Shown piece by piece: positions 10,290-22,366 of a stretch of DNA of 57,024 nucleotides. The stretch is from Chromera velia. Lineage: Eukaryota > Sar > Chromeraceae. Under the pieces are notes generated by a model. The model was given only the letters and a program-made list of their open reading frames with translations. It was not told the origin of the DNA and made no database searches. Within the stretch, counting starts at the first letter, position 1; the number at the start of each line of letters is the position of its first letter. Location: the NCBI GenBank assembly GCA_018398765.1, contig JAHBMJ010003108.1, forward strand, positions 1-57,024. The letters run 5' to 3'. The position numbers and the translations under genes are program-made.

Positions 10290-12622
10290 ATGGCCGACGA
10301 CCAGACTCTCGACAAGTACAAGAAATTGAAGGTGCTCGGAAAGGGCTCCTTCGGGAAGGCTTACCTGGTCGAGAAAACAGAATGCAGTCAGCTGTGTGTC
10401 ATCAAGCAAATGGAGACCACACAGATGTCCAAACAGGAGAAGGATGACGCCATCCGCGAATCCCAAGTGCTCAAACGGATGTGCCACCCGAACATCGTCA
10501 AGTTCCATGAGGTCTTCATGACCAAGCGTGGGCGTCTGTGCATTGTCATGGACTTTGCAGACGGTGGAGATCTGTATCAATTTTTGAAAAAACGAAACCA
10601 CGAGCTTCTGCAAGAAGACAAAATTCTCAACATGTTTACTCAGATGGCACTGGCAGTCAAGCATGTGCATGACAACAAAGTCTTGCACCGTGACTTGAAG
10701 ACTCAAAACATTTTCCTCACCAAAGACGGCACTGTTAAGTTGGGTGACTTCGGAATTGCCCGCGTTCTCGAGGCCACCAAGGACTTCGCAAAGACCATGG
10801 TGGGGACCCCCTACTACATCAGTCCCGAAATCATTGAGGAGAGACCGTATTCGTTCAAGTCTGACGTTTGGTCTCTCGGAGTTATCCTCTACGAGCTCAC
10901 AGCTCTGAAGCACCCCTTCGACGCTCAGTCATTGCACGATCTGGCAGTGAAGATCCTGAAGGGAAAGTACGCAGACATCGACTCCAGATACACCAAAGAA
11001 CTCGGGGATCTCATCCGAAAGTGCCTCACAGTTGATGACGCCAAGCGACCCACACTTCAGGACATCCTCAACCTCCCCATCCTGAAGCCATACGTAGATA
11101 AGGTCAGGGAGACATCGAATCGAGGGAAGTGGATGTGTCTGCTGTTTGGGGTCCCCCTCTTTCTTTGAGTTCTCCGAATCTGCTTCTTTCCGACCTCCTC
11201 TCCCCCTTTTTCGTCTGCATCCCCCTCCGCTGCTGCCACACCTTGCCTCGCTTGTCCAGGTTTTTCTTCTGGATTCCCTTTTCTTTTCTGTCTTGTTGTC
11301 TTCACTCAATTTTTGTTGTGGGCGGCTGTCTCGCTGCAGAACGGAATGAACTCATATACCACCACCCTGCGTTGATACACCACCACCCCAACACAGGGTG
11401 GTGGTCAGAGTGATACCAGTCGCAAGGTCACTTTGCTTCCTGCGTGATTGCTTTCCTGTTTGCAGAACATGGCAGAGGCCCCCTCATCACCAGTGAAGGT
11501 GCCCGCGGGAGGGTCCGGCGCTGGGGCTGCCGGGGGAAGCCTGGAGGATGATGATGACGATGCCGGCAGAGCGGCAGCAGCTGTGTCCAAAATCAAACTG
11601 GAGCAGGGAGGAGGACACAAGGTGAGTAAATGAGGGTTGGTGAAATCCTTGCTGGCCAGCCAGTATGGGAAGGTACATGGGCAATGTGAATGGGTTTGAG
11701 GGCCCAGAAGATATTACGTATGACTGTCTCTTGTGAATGGCTCCACAACTGTTGGGAAATGCCCTGGTACCGTGTGCTCCTTCCTACCTTCTCTGTCTTC
11801 GTGTCCAAATTCTGTTTCGCATTTTGTTGTTTCTGTCTCTGCTTCTGTTCCCCCTACTTCAAACTCTCTGCCCCCGCGAAGGAAGGCCTTTCTTTTTGTA
11901 TCTGCCCGGAAGCCTTCCTGCCTGCCTTCGTGACTGCCTGTTTGGACCTTCAAACATCTAACCTTCAGCCGCAGTCCGCCCCCCATCCCTTATCTGTGCT
12001 CGTCTGTCCGTGTATGTGTGTGTGCGTGTGTCCGCACTGTTTTTCTCTTTCTGTTTGAATGTCTGTAGTCTATTTGTTTGTATATGCACCTTCGCGTGTG
12101 TTTCCATGAGGCCATGTCGAAGTGTGGGCCTCCTGTTTGCATCAAATTTTCCTCCTGCGTCCCTGTATCGCAATAGCTACTTTGTGAATCGTTCTTATCG
12201 TTGAATTTTTCTTCTGCTCTTTTGATGGAAATCTGCTGTCCTGATGGTATTCGTCCCTTCGCCTGCCGGCCCTCCCTGTGTGCGTGTCTTGTGAGGATGT
12301 CCGTTTCTATGGGCGCATTTGAGATACAGTCAGGCTACCGGGAGCATTTTCTCCAACTGTCTGTTTATTTCCTCGTTTGCAGAACAACGCCGATGCCCTG
12401 AGAAAGCAGTTGAAGGAGAGGCTGACCGACGATGAATTCAAGAAGGCGTACGACATCGTGAAGAGCCTCGGGGGGGGAAAGCCGGGAGAGGACGAGGGGA
12501 ACAATCCGGTGGTGGCAAAGTTCAAGGAGTTCATGGACGGAGAGAAGGCCTTGGAGGTCGCCAGGATGATGCAGCTCTTGGTCTTCCTCGAGGACTTGGG
12601 AGCGTTGAGAGGGGGGAAGTAA
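10290..12622 (+). CDS. NEK-family (NIMA-related) Ser/Thr kinase, 3 exons, 402 aa
   Basis: Exons 10290-11102, 11466-11621 and 12383-12622, all phase 0, giving 402 aa and a TAA stop. The kinase domain covers residues ~10-265: Gly loop GKGSFGKAYLV, lysine in VIK (K39), helix-C glutamate near E57, HRDLKTQN (catalytic D135), DFG (D153), GTPYYISPE with SPE replacing APE, then SDVWSLG and AKRPTLQDIL. HRDLKTQNIFLT and GTPYYISPE are typical of NEK kinases, which act in cilia, centrosome and cell-cycle control. Exon 2 encodes a low-complexity Gly/Ala/Asp linker. Exon 3 encodes a helical C-terminal segment (LRKQLKERLTDDEFKKAY ... ARMMQLLVFLEDL), reminiscent of the conserved C-terminal helical segment in NEK1/3/4-type kinases. 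The start MADDQTLDKYKKL sits at the normal distance before the Gly loop; the in-frame ATG at 10050 is judged UTR. Confidence 0.92.
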
Positions 12623-14702
12623 GTGAACGAACGGGGTGGGTGAAAAGGGAAGTAATGGGACAGCCTGGGTGAGAGATTTCAAAAGAGAAAGGGAGAGGGG
12701 GAAATAAAGGGTGATGCCGTCATCGCAGGACCAGTCAGTGAATGAGGAAGTTGGAGGAAGGAGGAAAGTCTGGGTCTTGATTTGGTTCGCAAAGGTCAGT
12801 TCATGCGTGAGAAGGAGAAGGAAAAAGAGCAGGCCAGCTTGGAGTTGGGAAGAAGAGGAATGAAGGGCTGCGTGAGTCATTCAGACACACCGATATCAGA
12901 CCGACCTGTCAAAGTTGCCTGCCGGGTTGGTCTGTCATCTCATCTATTTGGTGCTTCGACAGACAAATTGACCGATGAATTGAATTGATCGATTACCGGT
13001 TTACGGCTTCCTTCCAGCACCTCAATCAAGGAGGGAAATGCGTAACGTATCTGCAAGCCATGTTTGTTGAATCTTTTCATCCATGTATGAATCGCATCCT
13101 TGAATGAGTCTCTGAGGGAGTGAGGGGAGTGGGAAAGGGAAAGAAACTTGTAGAAGGTGGGGGGATCGCGGCAGAGAAACACAGAACAGGAAGGGAATGA
13201 GAATGAAGGAAGAACAGACAATCGACACAGGAGGGGAAGAGCATGGCTGAGGGAGACGGCATCATAGATTCCTCTGAAGAGCTGATTTTCCTACCCAACC
13301 CGCTTCTTTTTCGCCCAAGCTTCATTTCCTGTTTTCGGCCCTTCTTACTCTTCAGGTCCTTTTCTTGTTCTTGGCTTACACGCATTATTGCTCCGGTGTG
13401 CATACTTGCAAGCGTTCAAGAAAGCCCGATCGTCTCTGTCTATTTCAGAAAACCACCTATCGAAAAATGAAGCAACAATTACTTCTCTGCACTGAACGTT
13501 GGCTTGGTTGGTCGGGTTCGAAGTGATGGCTCGACCTTGACCATGAGGGGGGGGGTGCATGAGAGTACGGGAACTACGAAAAGGGAAAAATTAAGGGAGT
13601 GTTGCAAGCGAAAAAAAGAGCGCGTGAGAAAGGACTTGAGGTGGGTGAAGCAAGCGAAAGGACTTATTTAAAGTCATCAAGTTTTCCTATTCTCCTGCTT
13701 TGACTTTTTTTTTCGATTCGGTTTGTGGTCTTACTGGACCCTCCCTCCGTCTTTCCTCTCTTCCGTTCTTCGATCCTTTCCTCTGTCTTGACCCGACAGA
13801 GAGAGATAGAAGGAGAGAAAGAGGGGGTGGGAGACGCGAAAGGTCGACACATGAGGACGGGTCGAGGAGAGAGAGAGAGAGAGAGAGAGAGAGCCTGCCT
13901 GACGAGACCAAAGTGTCCCGTCATCAACCCTGATTCATGGCATGCAGGCTTGTTTCTGTCCTTTTCAGAAAAAACAACGGGAGGAGTTTACATCACAGGC
14001 AGTCATGATAAAAGAAAGAAAGACGTGTAAGAAGAGAACTAAACAGTCAGCAAGATCGATCCGACCTTTCACACGTCCATCGCACTTCGCTTCTTTCATG
14101 GAATTCATTCACGCAATGAACATCTGAGTTTTTCATTCATTCACACACTCACTCGCTCCATCTCTTTCAATTCAGGGTGAAACAAGAAAGACCGGGGGCC
14201 TGCACTCTTCAAACGAGCGATAAGTTTTCCCCCGTCGTCATGTTTCACTTACATGAAGAAAGTCATTGCTTCTGCTGCTGCTGCTGCTACGCTGATATGG
14301 ACCCAACCTGCATGACCTCACCTACATGCATGATGGTTCCTGGCAACTTCATGCATCTCTCTCTTAATCAAACAATAATTCTCTTTCTTCCTCTCCTCCT
14401 TTTACATCAAACACCGCATGCAGAACATTCCTGTCTTCACATCAATGACTTGATAGTCGATTCAAATTTAAAAGTAGATATAGACTAGGATATAGATGTA
14501 TATATAAAAAATAGAAAAATACATCTATAAGCCGACATTGTCATAATTCTTTCTTTTTTGCATTATCATCACACACCATCACTATCGGTTTATTTTGGGG
14601 CTTCAAGTTCTAGCGTTTCGCATATAGCGGTTGACAGCAAATGTTATGGATCATGAATAAGAGAAACAATAAGTCCTTCGATAAGTAAGATCGACCTAAT
14701 AG
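12623..14702. other. Spacer downstream of the NEK gene
   Basis: No gene called. One possible minus-strand exon lies at 13111-13021: acceptor after a long pyrimidine tract (CTCCCTCAG), donor GAG|GTGCTGG, with a protein-like frame containing KDAIHTWMKRFNKHGLQIR. No partner exons could be joined to it. A (GA)n run at 13867-13893 would read (TC)n in that orientation. At 14269-14290 there is a short (CTG)n run. The composition turns AT-rich at about 14450. Confidence 0.35.
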
Positions 14703-15113
14703 TAGTGACCATGTTTGATTTGATTATATTTGATTTGATTTGATTTGATTTGATTTGAGCTTCAACCTCAAATATTTGATATTTGAGGTAAGATTTGAGG
14801 TTAACCTCTTAGGGTTCCTCACTGAGTCACTGAATTACTATCACTCTGATCATTTTTCTCATGACAATAGTTATTAGAACATTTCTGATGTGTGTTTCAA
14901 AAATTTAAAAAAATGTATATAAAATTATAACTTATCAGTTCCGTAAAAAAAATATGCCTGTGTGGCAGTGTATATACACTAGTCACTGAGACTCACTCTT
15001 GTACTAATAGAGATTAAGAACGTAAAATTGATATATTTGAAATTGCATATGACTTTTTGTTGATACGATAAAGTTAGAGCACGTACCAAAATTGAGGTAA
15101 CAATCACTCAGCT

Positions 15114-15572
15114 TTATGGCACTTCCTTTTCCTCTTCTTCATGATCACTTTCTTCAATGTGAATCGAATTGATCGGTGGTGGGAGCTGCTGAGAGCTTTT
15201 TCTCTGGCTTTTCGGTTTTCTAGGAGCGGGTGCTCTTGGGCTTCTATTCGGTTGTGGAGAGATGACAACGGGGTGAGACGGAGAACCACGCACACATTTG
15301 CTATTGCTGTTGGTGTTGGAACCGTCCTATTTCTGGGTAGCTAAGCATCCAGAGTTGGTAAGTTCGGCTACCCTCTGTACCGCACCAGGGCTGACAACAA
15401 GCCCCTTGTGTTGGAGGTGAATATAGAGAGGTCGGTAGCCTTCCTCACCCGGAGTGATGACTTTTTTGGGAGGGGGAAGTTTCCCCCTAACCTTGATTCT
15501 CTTCTTATGCGTCTCTGTATATGGTGCAACCACGGCTTCTGCTTCATCTTTGGTGGGGAAAAACGTTTGCAC
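15114..15572 (-). pseudogene. Decayed ORF inside TIR transposon copy 1
   Basis: Minus-strand frame homologous to the intact 124-codon ORF of copy 2 (23064-23438). Shared core: VITPGEEGYRPLYIHLQHKG, then SPGAVQRVAELTNSG, an SHPVVISPQ segment and an acidic end (HEEEEKEV). In this copy the CAG codon after AAA is TAG (near 15326), so the frame is cut. The upstream 40 residues (KDEAEAVVAPYTETHKKRIK) have no counterpart in copy 2 because of its deletion. The family is not recognised; it could be the end of a transposase or an accessory protein. Confidence 0.5.
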
Positions 15573-15899
15573 GTCAGGCTACTTCGTCCCCCCTGCCCCT
15601 TCCGACGACTTTTCCTGTCTTTCTTGGAGCAGTTACACATGTTTGTCAGACGTGATCGTCAAACCATACTGATTGATGAGGTGGGTTTGAAAAGAACTGG
15701 TTGCCGCTGCTGCATACTCACAGCCATAAATAGTTTCTCCTTCCCTCTCGGCTCCTTGTATTTTCACCTGACACTGAATCACATTTGCCCCCTTTTGCAC
15801 GGACTATATTTTTTTTGCGTACCCGGCTCTAAAACCAAATGCCTCTTTCTTCCCGTTCGACCCTGTCGGATTGTATGACATGTCTTTACGGGGTGTAAA

Positions 15900-16082
15900 A
15901 TGTTTGCAGACGCTCAAAAAGGGGGCCGTAAAAGATGTTCCAGCACCAGAAAAGTCAACACAGCTGTTCGGCAAAACGTTCAGCTGATCGGTTTACCTCT
16001 GTATGAAGTAAAAAGGGGTGAAACGTCAATTTCAGTGCAGCTCAAAACGTTTTTTTTTTTAGAGCAAACCATCAAGATTTAG
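15900..16082 (+). pseudogene. Short conserved frame inside TIR transposon copy 1
   Basis: A 60-codon + strand frame (starts MFADAQKGGRKRC) that is also open in copy 2 (23500-23709) with few changes (RQNV to WENV, LYEV to LHEV). Conservation may just reflect recent common origin. The opposite strand also has an open stretch, so the coding strand is uncertain. Confidence 0.25.
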
Positions 16083-16973
16083 GTTTTTTCATTTGAATCA
16101 GCATGCGTGACGGATCGGTACTTGCAAAAGTTTTTTCGGGACCTTCATATTTGAGGTTGAAAGTCATATTAATCAAATATTTGATCGTATTTGATAGGTC
16201 TTTAAACACTAGGTCCTCCCTGACTGGATATTTGATTTGAGCTTAAGCCCTACCTCAAATCAAATCAAATCAAATCAAATCAAATCAAACATGGTCACTA
16301 TATAAGAACTGAAAAGATGTAAAAAATAATATTTTTCTTAGTATTTGAACAACAAACACAATCAAACAAGTAGTTATATCATGCTTATATGAATGAAAAA
16401 TATGTTTTCATTATGTTTTGATGGTTTTTTATTCGTTTTTTGTACGTCACACCTGTAAAAATCATATTTTTAAACTAAAAAGTTTTGAATTTAGTAAGGA
16501 AGCGACCTCTAGACATAAAAAGATTATATAACCGATAGGTTAACCGAACTGAAACGCTCTTTGACGACCGATTCGGTTCGGTTCGGTTAATAACATATCC
16601 ACAGTTTCTGAAGGAATAAGAAAAGAAGAAAAGGGGTGAAGTGATAGAATGACCGAAAAGAGTCAGCTAGGAGAGAAGGATCAGGGGGTTTACAGGAGTA
16701 CCGGATGATGAAAAGGATCACAGGAGAACAAACGAGGGAAGGGGTATCGGAAGGATTCCTAGAATTGTTAAGATGATCCCATGCGAACCATTCGACGAAG
16801 GGGCACTCACTGTGCATAACTTCAACAGCATAAAGAAGGTCCCCCCTGGAGAGTGGAGATGTGTTAGTCTCCTACACATCAAAGGAACAGTTGAAGTCGG
16901 TGGAAGAGATGACAAGGAAGGGGGTGAGAATCATCCAGTCAATCCAACCTGCAGACAGATACGAAGGCTAGAG

Positions 16974-18103
16974 TGACCGATTTTATCCCACCTCATACGG
17001 GAGAAGCACAATTCCCTCCACAGTGTACTACCCTGAGTTCAAGGAAGTGTGGGATTCCGGGACGGGTGCCCCTCTCCTCGTGGATGCCTTCATCAAGTGG
17101 GCCTTCGACCCAGAGCATGGAACGTTTCCCATTTTCTCTCCGAGATATGACATGTATGAGGGGAATTGGGGGCGATTCAAAAAGAAAACAGAACGATCGT
17201 TGCAATCCTCCAGAGACCTCCTGTCGGTGTCTTTGTCAGGTCTGGGCAAACTTATGGATGCCTGCGATTATGACATGGACAAGGTTGACAAAGCACTGAA
17301 GAGGGCGGTCAGATTCGAGGGTCACTATGAAGAGGCGAGGAAAGAGAAAGAAGGGGAGATTCCTGAGGGTGAGCACAGAGAAGAGCAGAGAGAAGGAACA
17401 CAGGCAGCGGCAGCAGCAGTAGCCACCAACAGCCAAAGCCTGAGGAGACAGAGGGACAGGGACCTAGAGCACAGAGTCAGGTCTCCATCCTTCGGTCGAC
17501 CTGTTGATCAAGAAGTTGTCATTCAGGTTGACCAAGAGGCAGGCGACGAGACGCCCTCAAAGAGACAAAGAACAGGAGATAAAGAAGAGAAGCAGGAAAG
17601 GAGAGGACGAGGCAGACCATCTAGATCCAAGAATAAGACGAAGGAAGACCAGAGAGCAGAAGCAACTAAGAGACTGACTGACCCGCTGAGACCCAGCACC
17701 TCCGTCAGGTTGGTGTGCGGATTCAAAGAGCTTTTCAGCAGGCTCCCTAACAATACAGACAGTGAGAAGCGAAAGCTCAATGCGTCCGCCGACGCTCTGT
17801 TTGCCAAGATGATTGCATGGGCAGAGTAAGAAGGGCTCAGTACAGACGACGATGAGATGAACGGAAGGCTGATTGACTTCCTGAAGCGAAGGGGGATGAA
17901 GACGACCACCATTCCGATGGTGATCTCTAAGAAAGAGCCTAGGAAAGAGCTCCTTCAGATGGTTGCGTTCATCATTTCGTTTCCCCACAGTGAATGAGTT
18001 GATCAGAAAGACTGAGAACATGAAACTCCTCCCTTACACTCTTGATGTAGTATCAGACTTTTCTATCATGCAGAGAAAGGGGGCACAGAAAGCTGCAATG
18101 TAA
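16974..18103 (+). pseudogene. Broken ORF with an AT-hook, probably from a mobile element
   Basis: The frame is open from about 16974 (no ATG at the start; GTG at 17023) to a TAA at 17827-17829. In the same frame, coding-like sequence continues for about 55 codons (GLSTDDDEMNGRLIDFLKRR...). It then resumes after a one-base shift near 17985 (TVNELIRKTENMKLLPY...) and ends at TAA 18101. One nonsense and one frameshift mutation would explain this. Features: N-terminal part with AFIKWAFDPEHGTFPIF and NWGRFKKKTERS, a Gln/Ala/Arg-rich middle, and RGRGRPSRSK, an AT-hook. The family is not recognised. Its place between transposons suggests element origin. Confidence 0.45.
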
Positions 18104-18541
18104 AAATAATTGATGTAAATTGACTGACCTGATTATATGCACGAGTCCTCTGATTGCATGCACGAGTCGATTTAGCAGCGATGCACGCACTACGTACCGC
18201 CGTCTCGTTTGCCCCGAATGAGAGAAACCGCTTGATCTTCACTGGGCACAAGCAAGCAGGACGTGTCTCTCCCACGAGAACCCCTTCATAATTACTGTAC
18301 TTGCCGGCATCATGAAAGCTACCCAGATCTAGTCTCTTAGAGCTATTTCCTATCTCTCATCGATTGATTGATAAACAAGTAAACCACAGTTCATGAGTGT
18401 CGATCGATCGTTTGCCAATGGCTGAAAAGCAGATCGACAGCCGGCTCTGGTTGATAAAACACAAAGAGTTGCGGCACACCCCTTACACTATGTCAGCAAT
18501 GTATCAGGTTTGGTGTGCGGGCCCTCAAGGGAGAGTCTGAA

Positions 18542-18745
18542 CTAGGCTCCCCATATATAAAAAAATAAATAAATATACTTGGGTCAAAACTTGAATTAGT
18601 TTTTTTATTTTTTTATTTTTATGTGTCAGCTGAGCTTTGAGCTTCGAACTTGAAGTGTGTTCTTCCAAAAAATAAATAATAAAAAAAGTATAAAAGTGAT
18701 TTTGACCAATTAACTTTTTAATTTTTTTACGTATGGGGAGCCTAG
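18542..18745. mobile_element. MITE, 204 bp, hAT-like
   Basis: Perfect 14-bp terminal inverted repeats (CTAGGCTCCCCATA). The interior is almost pure A/T and partly self-complementary. The flanking 8-mers AGTCTGAA (18534-18541) and GGTCTGAA (18746-18753) differ at one base, consistent with an 8-bp target duplication. It has no coding capacity. Confidence 0.75.
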
Positions 18746-19130
18746 GGTCTGAAATAATATCCCAGGCCCTGTTAGCGGTGGCAACACCTTAACATAGCGG
18801 GAAGGCTTAGTGCGAAACCAATTAATCAATCAATTATGCCTGCATAGTAGGTTATATATTAAACGATTTGAATTGATCTAATAGTATATATGATTTATCA
18901 AGGCGCATTACTAGGCCGGGGCGATAACAGGACCAGCAATGGCACCTAGAATGGCACGGCGATTTATAAACATTAATTAAGTTGGGCTGCAAATCGGCCT
19001 AGCATATAATGGTTATAAAATTTAATTTAATAGATCTGACTAGTAGATCGATTCTTATTCTAAACCGGCAAAATTATTGTTAAAGTTAGTTTTAATGCCG
19101 CTGTAGGACTGCTACCTAGTAGCATCTAGT

Positions 19131-19379
19131 AAGATCGATAAAATAAAATACTCGTATAGAAACCTACGGACAGGAAGAGTCTATCAAGATCTGTCTGTCG
19201 CTTTTCTACTATCATCGATCAGACTATCGTTCCTTCCCGTGATCAAAAATGAATCCTATGAGACTGGCACAGACTGAATGTAATACTGATACTATCGGAG
19301 CGCGTGCGTGGGCGGCGTGCCCATAAATACTGAGCTGCGCCCAACTTCTATCCACGGCGACACCCACAGTGGTCCTACA
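19131..19379. repeat. 249-bp direct repeat, left copy
   Basis: Aligns along its whole length with 24229-24476 in the same orientation, with scattered substitutions and one or two small indels (roughly 90% identical by eye). Both copies end in ...CCACAGTGGTCCTACA. They could be the termini of one 5.3-kb element or two independent insertions. The sequence begins AAGATC and not with the TG usual for an LTR, and no reverse transcriptase is seen between the copies. Confidence 0.75.
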
Positions 19380-19758
19380 TATTCCTCCCCCTTCAAAATC
19401 ATGCGTCCATGCATACATACTTCTCAAACCTCTACCTCAACACTTCATTGCATTCCCTTGAATTCAAGTCCATTCTGATTCTTTGATTCCTCCAATAATG
19501 TAGGGGAGGTCGGACCTTTTAGATTTCTCAATCATCCAGTTACTTCGTCTTCATGATACCTCATGTCAGTCATGATTACTTAAGACATCCTCGTATTCTA
19601 GCTCATATTTCTATGCATTCCTGTTTTCTTCCCACCTGTGATGCCAAAGATGGCCTCCTCTCTGGAACGTCCACAGCAGGACTCCCTCCAGGCCCACTCA
19701 CTACAGTGGTATGACAAAGCCATCGCCTCTATTAGTAGGTACCTCCATGGTCTCCCTC

Positions 19759-20235
19759 TCAACACCATACACCAGTGTTGTTGTCGACCACAATCTCTGG
19801 TGCATGCTGGGGAGGCCTCTTTCTAACTTTTACACAGTCATACCTCACGCTCTCCTTCTTCATGCCGTCTTGAGATCTCTCACGTAGGATAGCGCAGTCA
19901 AAGAGTCTGGGGCATAAACTCCGTGTCACCCACACCCAGGTTTTGCTTATTGTGGGCGGTAAAACGAGTATACAAATCACAGACACCGCCCAAGGGTAGC
20001 ATAAATGATATTGGTTAAACCGCTGACCAGGAGTTTTGTAGGTACTCCCGATTTTGACCAACACCGGATTTCCCATGAGTAGATTTTCGAATGCGTACAA
20101 CACTGGGCGGTTGACGTTCAGAAGATAGACGATGGCTCCTCCTGCAGGCATGATTTTATTTTGTTTCATACGTAAAATATGTAAAAAAAATGCATAGTGT
20201 TCCTTACTTAAAGAGGTGGGTGCTTTTTTTATCAT
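19759..20235 (-). pseudogene. GIY-YIG (T5orf172/MUG113-type) nuclease-like fragment
   Basis: 158-codon minus-strand ORF. Residues ~33-80 carry the pattern of this nuclease fold: a first strand AIVYLLNVNR, then LVKIGSTYKTPGQRFNQY, in which KIGST and the downstream R are the hallmark positions. The expected acidic residue region seems to lie in another frame: near 19990 a second frame continues with ARFT-like sequence and GDTEFM, so a frameshift is likely. T5orf172-type domains are common in large DNA viruses and some mobile elements. It sits between the two 249-bp direct repeats, so it may be cargo or an integrase-like protein of that element. Assignment rests on motif recall only. Confidence 0.4.
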
Positions 20236-21820
20236 ATCTACTTCCTAAAAAAAATGAAACCTTCTAGTGTAAACCAACCAGGAATAGCATTATCTATATA
20301 CCCCACAATAACGGTACGACAGTACCACTAAACCCTACAAAGCACTGGTAAACAGGTCTGCCTAACTGTTTTTGAACCAAACTTATCACTAACACCACTG
20401 CTACCACTACTGACTCACCAAGAAGTACTCAGGGATTTAGATAAGTTCGTATACCAACTTTGAAGGCAAGCATACATAAGACGTTTCTATATCCAGGCTG
20501 ATACAAAAACAGGGTATGCCTGCCAGATGCGTGGGAGAAGGTACCGTGTATTAGAATTTTCACTGTTCTGCTCTAGGTTCTAATAGTTCCACTCTTAGAC
20601 TGACCAGATTATAGCTGCATACAGAACTCTCTTGACCCATTGCTTCTGAAGTCTTTCAATACATCTTCTACGTCCTGCAAAAAAATAGTAACCATAATAT
20701 GAAAACATATACCAATAATGAAAGAGGTCACATACAATAGATATGGGAAATAAAAATTATGATGAAGGTTTGTGATATACATATAAGATACATAAACTCT
20801 GCTGGAGCCTGAAGGGTCTAGTGGATATGGATATACATATTAAAGCGGTGACAAAAAAGCAATAAAAATGGTGTTCAAAGAGTGAGATGAGCAGATTAAA
20901 CAAGGCTAGAAAGGTGACAAAGACCATCCACAGGAATTTGAACTCTAAGTCTTTCGAAAACAGGAGCAATTTTATATTAATGTTGGTGGGGCTCATGGAG
21001 ATTTAAAAAAGACTCCACCATAGAACTTTAGTAGAAATCAAACAAGAAGACAAGTAGACTGTGTTTAGAGGTGTTACATAAACTCAGAGTTCAAACTTGC
21101 AAAAAAAGAAAGATAGACTCATATAGACTCTGCAGGAGGTGGTACGGAAACTCAGAAGAGAGGGAGGTTTAGCTTCAAAATGATTGAAAATACAGCCTCC
21201 TGCATGCACGGAGAATATATACAGACTATAGATAGGCAAGTTAGAAGGAACAGACTGAGTGACTGACTGAAGGACTGATAAGCTAACGGATTGACTGACT
21301 GTTGATTTGGAGGCGTTCGCCTCTCTGCCCTCCTTCTTTTACTGTCAACTCCACTCATAAACCCTTCACCACTACAGAATCTGACTGCGTCTTCTTCTTT
21401 TATACTGTCTCAGACTGCCGCCCGCCTTTTGTACTTCTGCATGTGTCTCTACTCTTTGAGAACCCCGGTTGGCTGTGTGCTGTCCATTCCACCCATATGA
21501 TTCACAGACACATCTTACCAAAAGAACACCAAAGCGCCAGCTGCAGCCTTCTTACCCATCCTATATGTAAAGGGCTACTTCTACCTGAAAGAGAATCTGC
21601 TTAACGACCATACTAGTAGGAGCTAGCTGGAGGAGCATCAATTGTTGGAGGACGATCTTGTATACATACCTAGCTCTCTTCTTATTTTCAACCATACTTA
21701 GACCAGGTACGCATACACAGACACACAGAAAAGAGTGCATATATGCAATGCCATTTTGTTGTACGTATATACCAAGACGTACAACAGAGTATATACGTAC
21801 AACAGAGGGCAGCTTAGCTC
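20236..21820. other. AT-rich stretch with no supportable gene
   Basis: Only short ORFs on both strands. One minus-strand frame at 20757-20996 is hydrophobic, but nothing supports expression. The region lies within the direct-repeat-bounded block and is probably decayed element sequence. Confidence 0.35.
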
Positions 21821-21829
21821 ATCGATGCA

Positions 21830-22359
21830 AGGTCTCAATCCAGTACTCCACTCTCTTATCATCGTGATGATCTACTCTTGTGCAGACCTTATTGATGTAG
21901 TGGTTCATGTTTGTGAAGGGGTTGTACATGGGCTTGGAGTAAGGAAGAAGACACTTCCGTATCTCTTAAATATAGTCAAGCATCGCAAAAGCCTCCCTGC
22001 AAACATTGCATATTGGATACGCTTCATGCAGAGACTTTTCAAAAACTCCAAACGGATAAAGCACATCCCCCGTAAGCCACTGTCTAACTTGTAATTAAAC
22101 AAGGCATATAGTCCTGTCTGAAGGGAGAGTGTACAGCCTTTCTTGAATCTGTTTTGACGTACCGGATCTCTTCCTTTCCAAACACTCCCAGGGTGTACGT
22201 AGTGTAGCGAGGGTTTCCTGCTGTATGTATGCTAGCAGCAATCATTATGAGCTTTGCTGGCTTCCACTCATGGAATCGTGTTACCTCCTGCAAGTTGTAA
22301 TCATCGCACAAGGTTAGCCACGCAGGCTCCAGGTCAGAATCAGACTCTTGGGACTCCAT
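21830..22359 (-). pseudogene. Decayed hypothetical gene inside the direct-repeat block
   Basis: A minus-strand frame starts with MESQESDSDLEPAW at 22359 and runs 91 codons (FHEWKPAKLIMIAASIHTAG, then TTYTLGVFGKEEIRYVKT). After a frame change near 22090, protein-like sequence continues (TGDVLYPFGVFEKSLHEA, then a CNVCREAF pair of cysteines, then NPFTNMNHYINKVC). It is interrupted by a TAA near 21965 and a TGA near 21820. The conserved-looking segments suggest a former gene of a mobile element. The family is not recognised. Confidence 0.35.
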
Positions 22360-22366
22360 CAGAACC

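Larger units (their letters stand above)
14703..16300. mobile_element. hAT-like TIR transposon, copy 1 (1598 bp)
   Basis: Both ends carry the terminal sequence TAGTGACCATGTTTGATTTGA in inverted orientation. The ends continue into arrays of the pentamer TTGAT (left) and ATCAA (right). The terminal TAGTG fits the hAT terminal pattern YARNG. The flanks of this copy (CCTAATAG and TATAAGAA) do not match, so its target duplication is lost or it is a hybrid copy. It is about 340 bp longer than copy 2 at 22643, which lacks the segment matching about 15460-15820. No intact transposase is visible. Confidence 0.8.

Noticed and set aside
10101..10913. 270-codon minus ORF
   Set aside because: Antisense to the kinase domain, without motifs of its own.
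19131..19379. Idea that the 249-bp repeat is a snRNA gene
   Set aside because: No match to the conserved U1, U2, U4, U5 or U6 core sequences that I could recall.
21905..22102. 65-codon minus ORF FNYKLDSGLRG...
   Set aside because: It overlaps a better protein-like frame (LQVRQWLTGDVLYPFG) on the same strand; probably a shadow.
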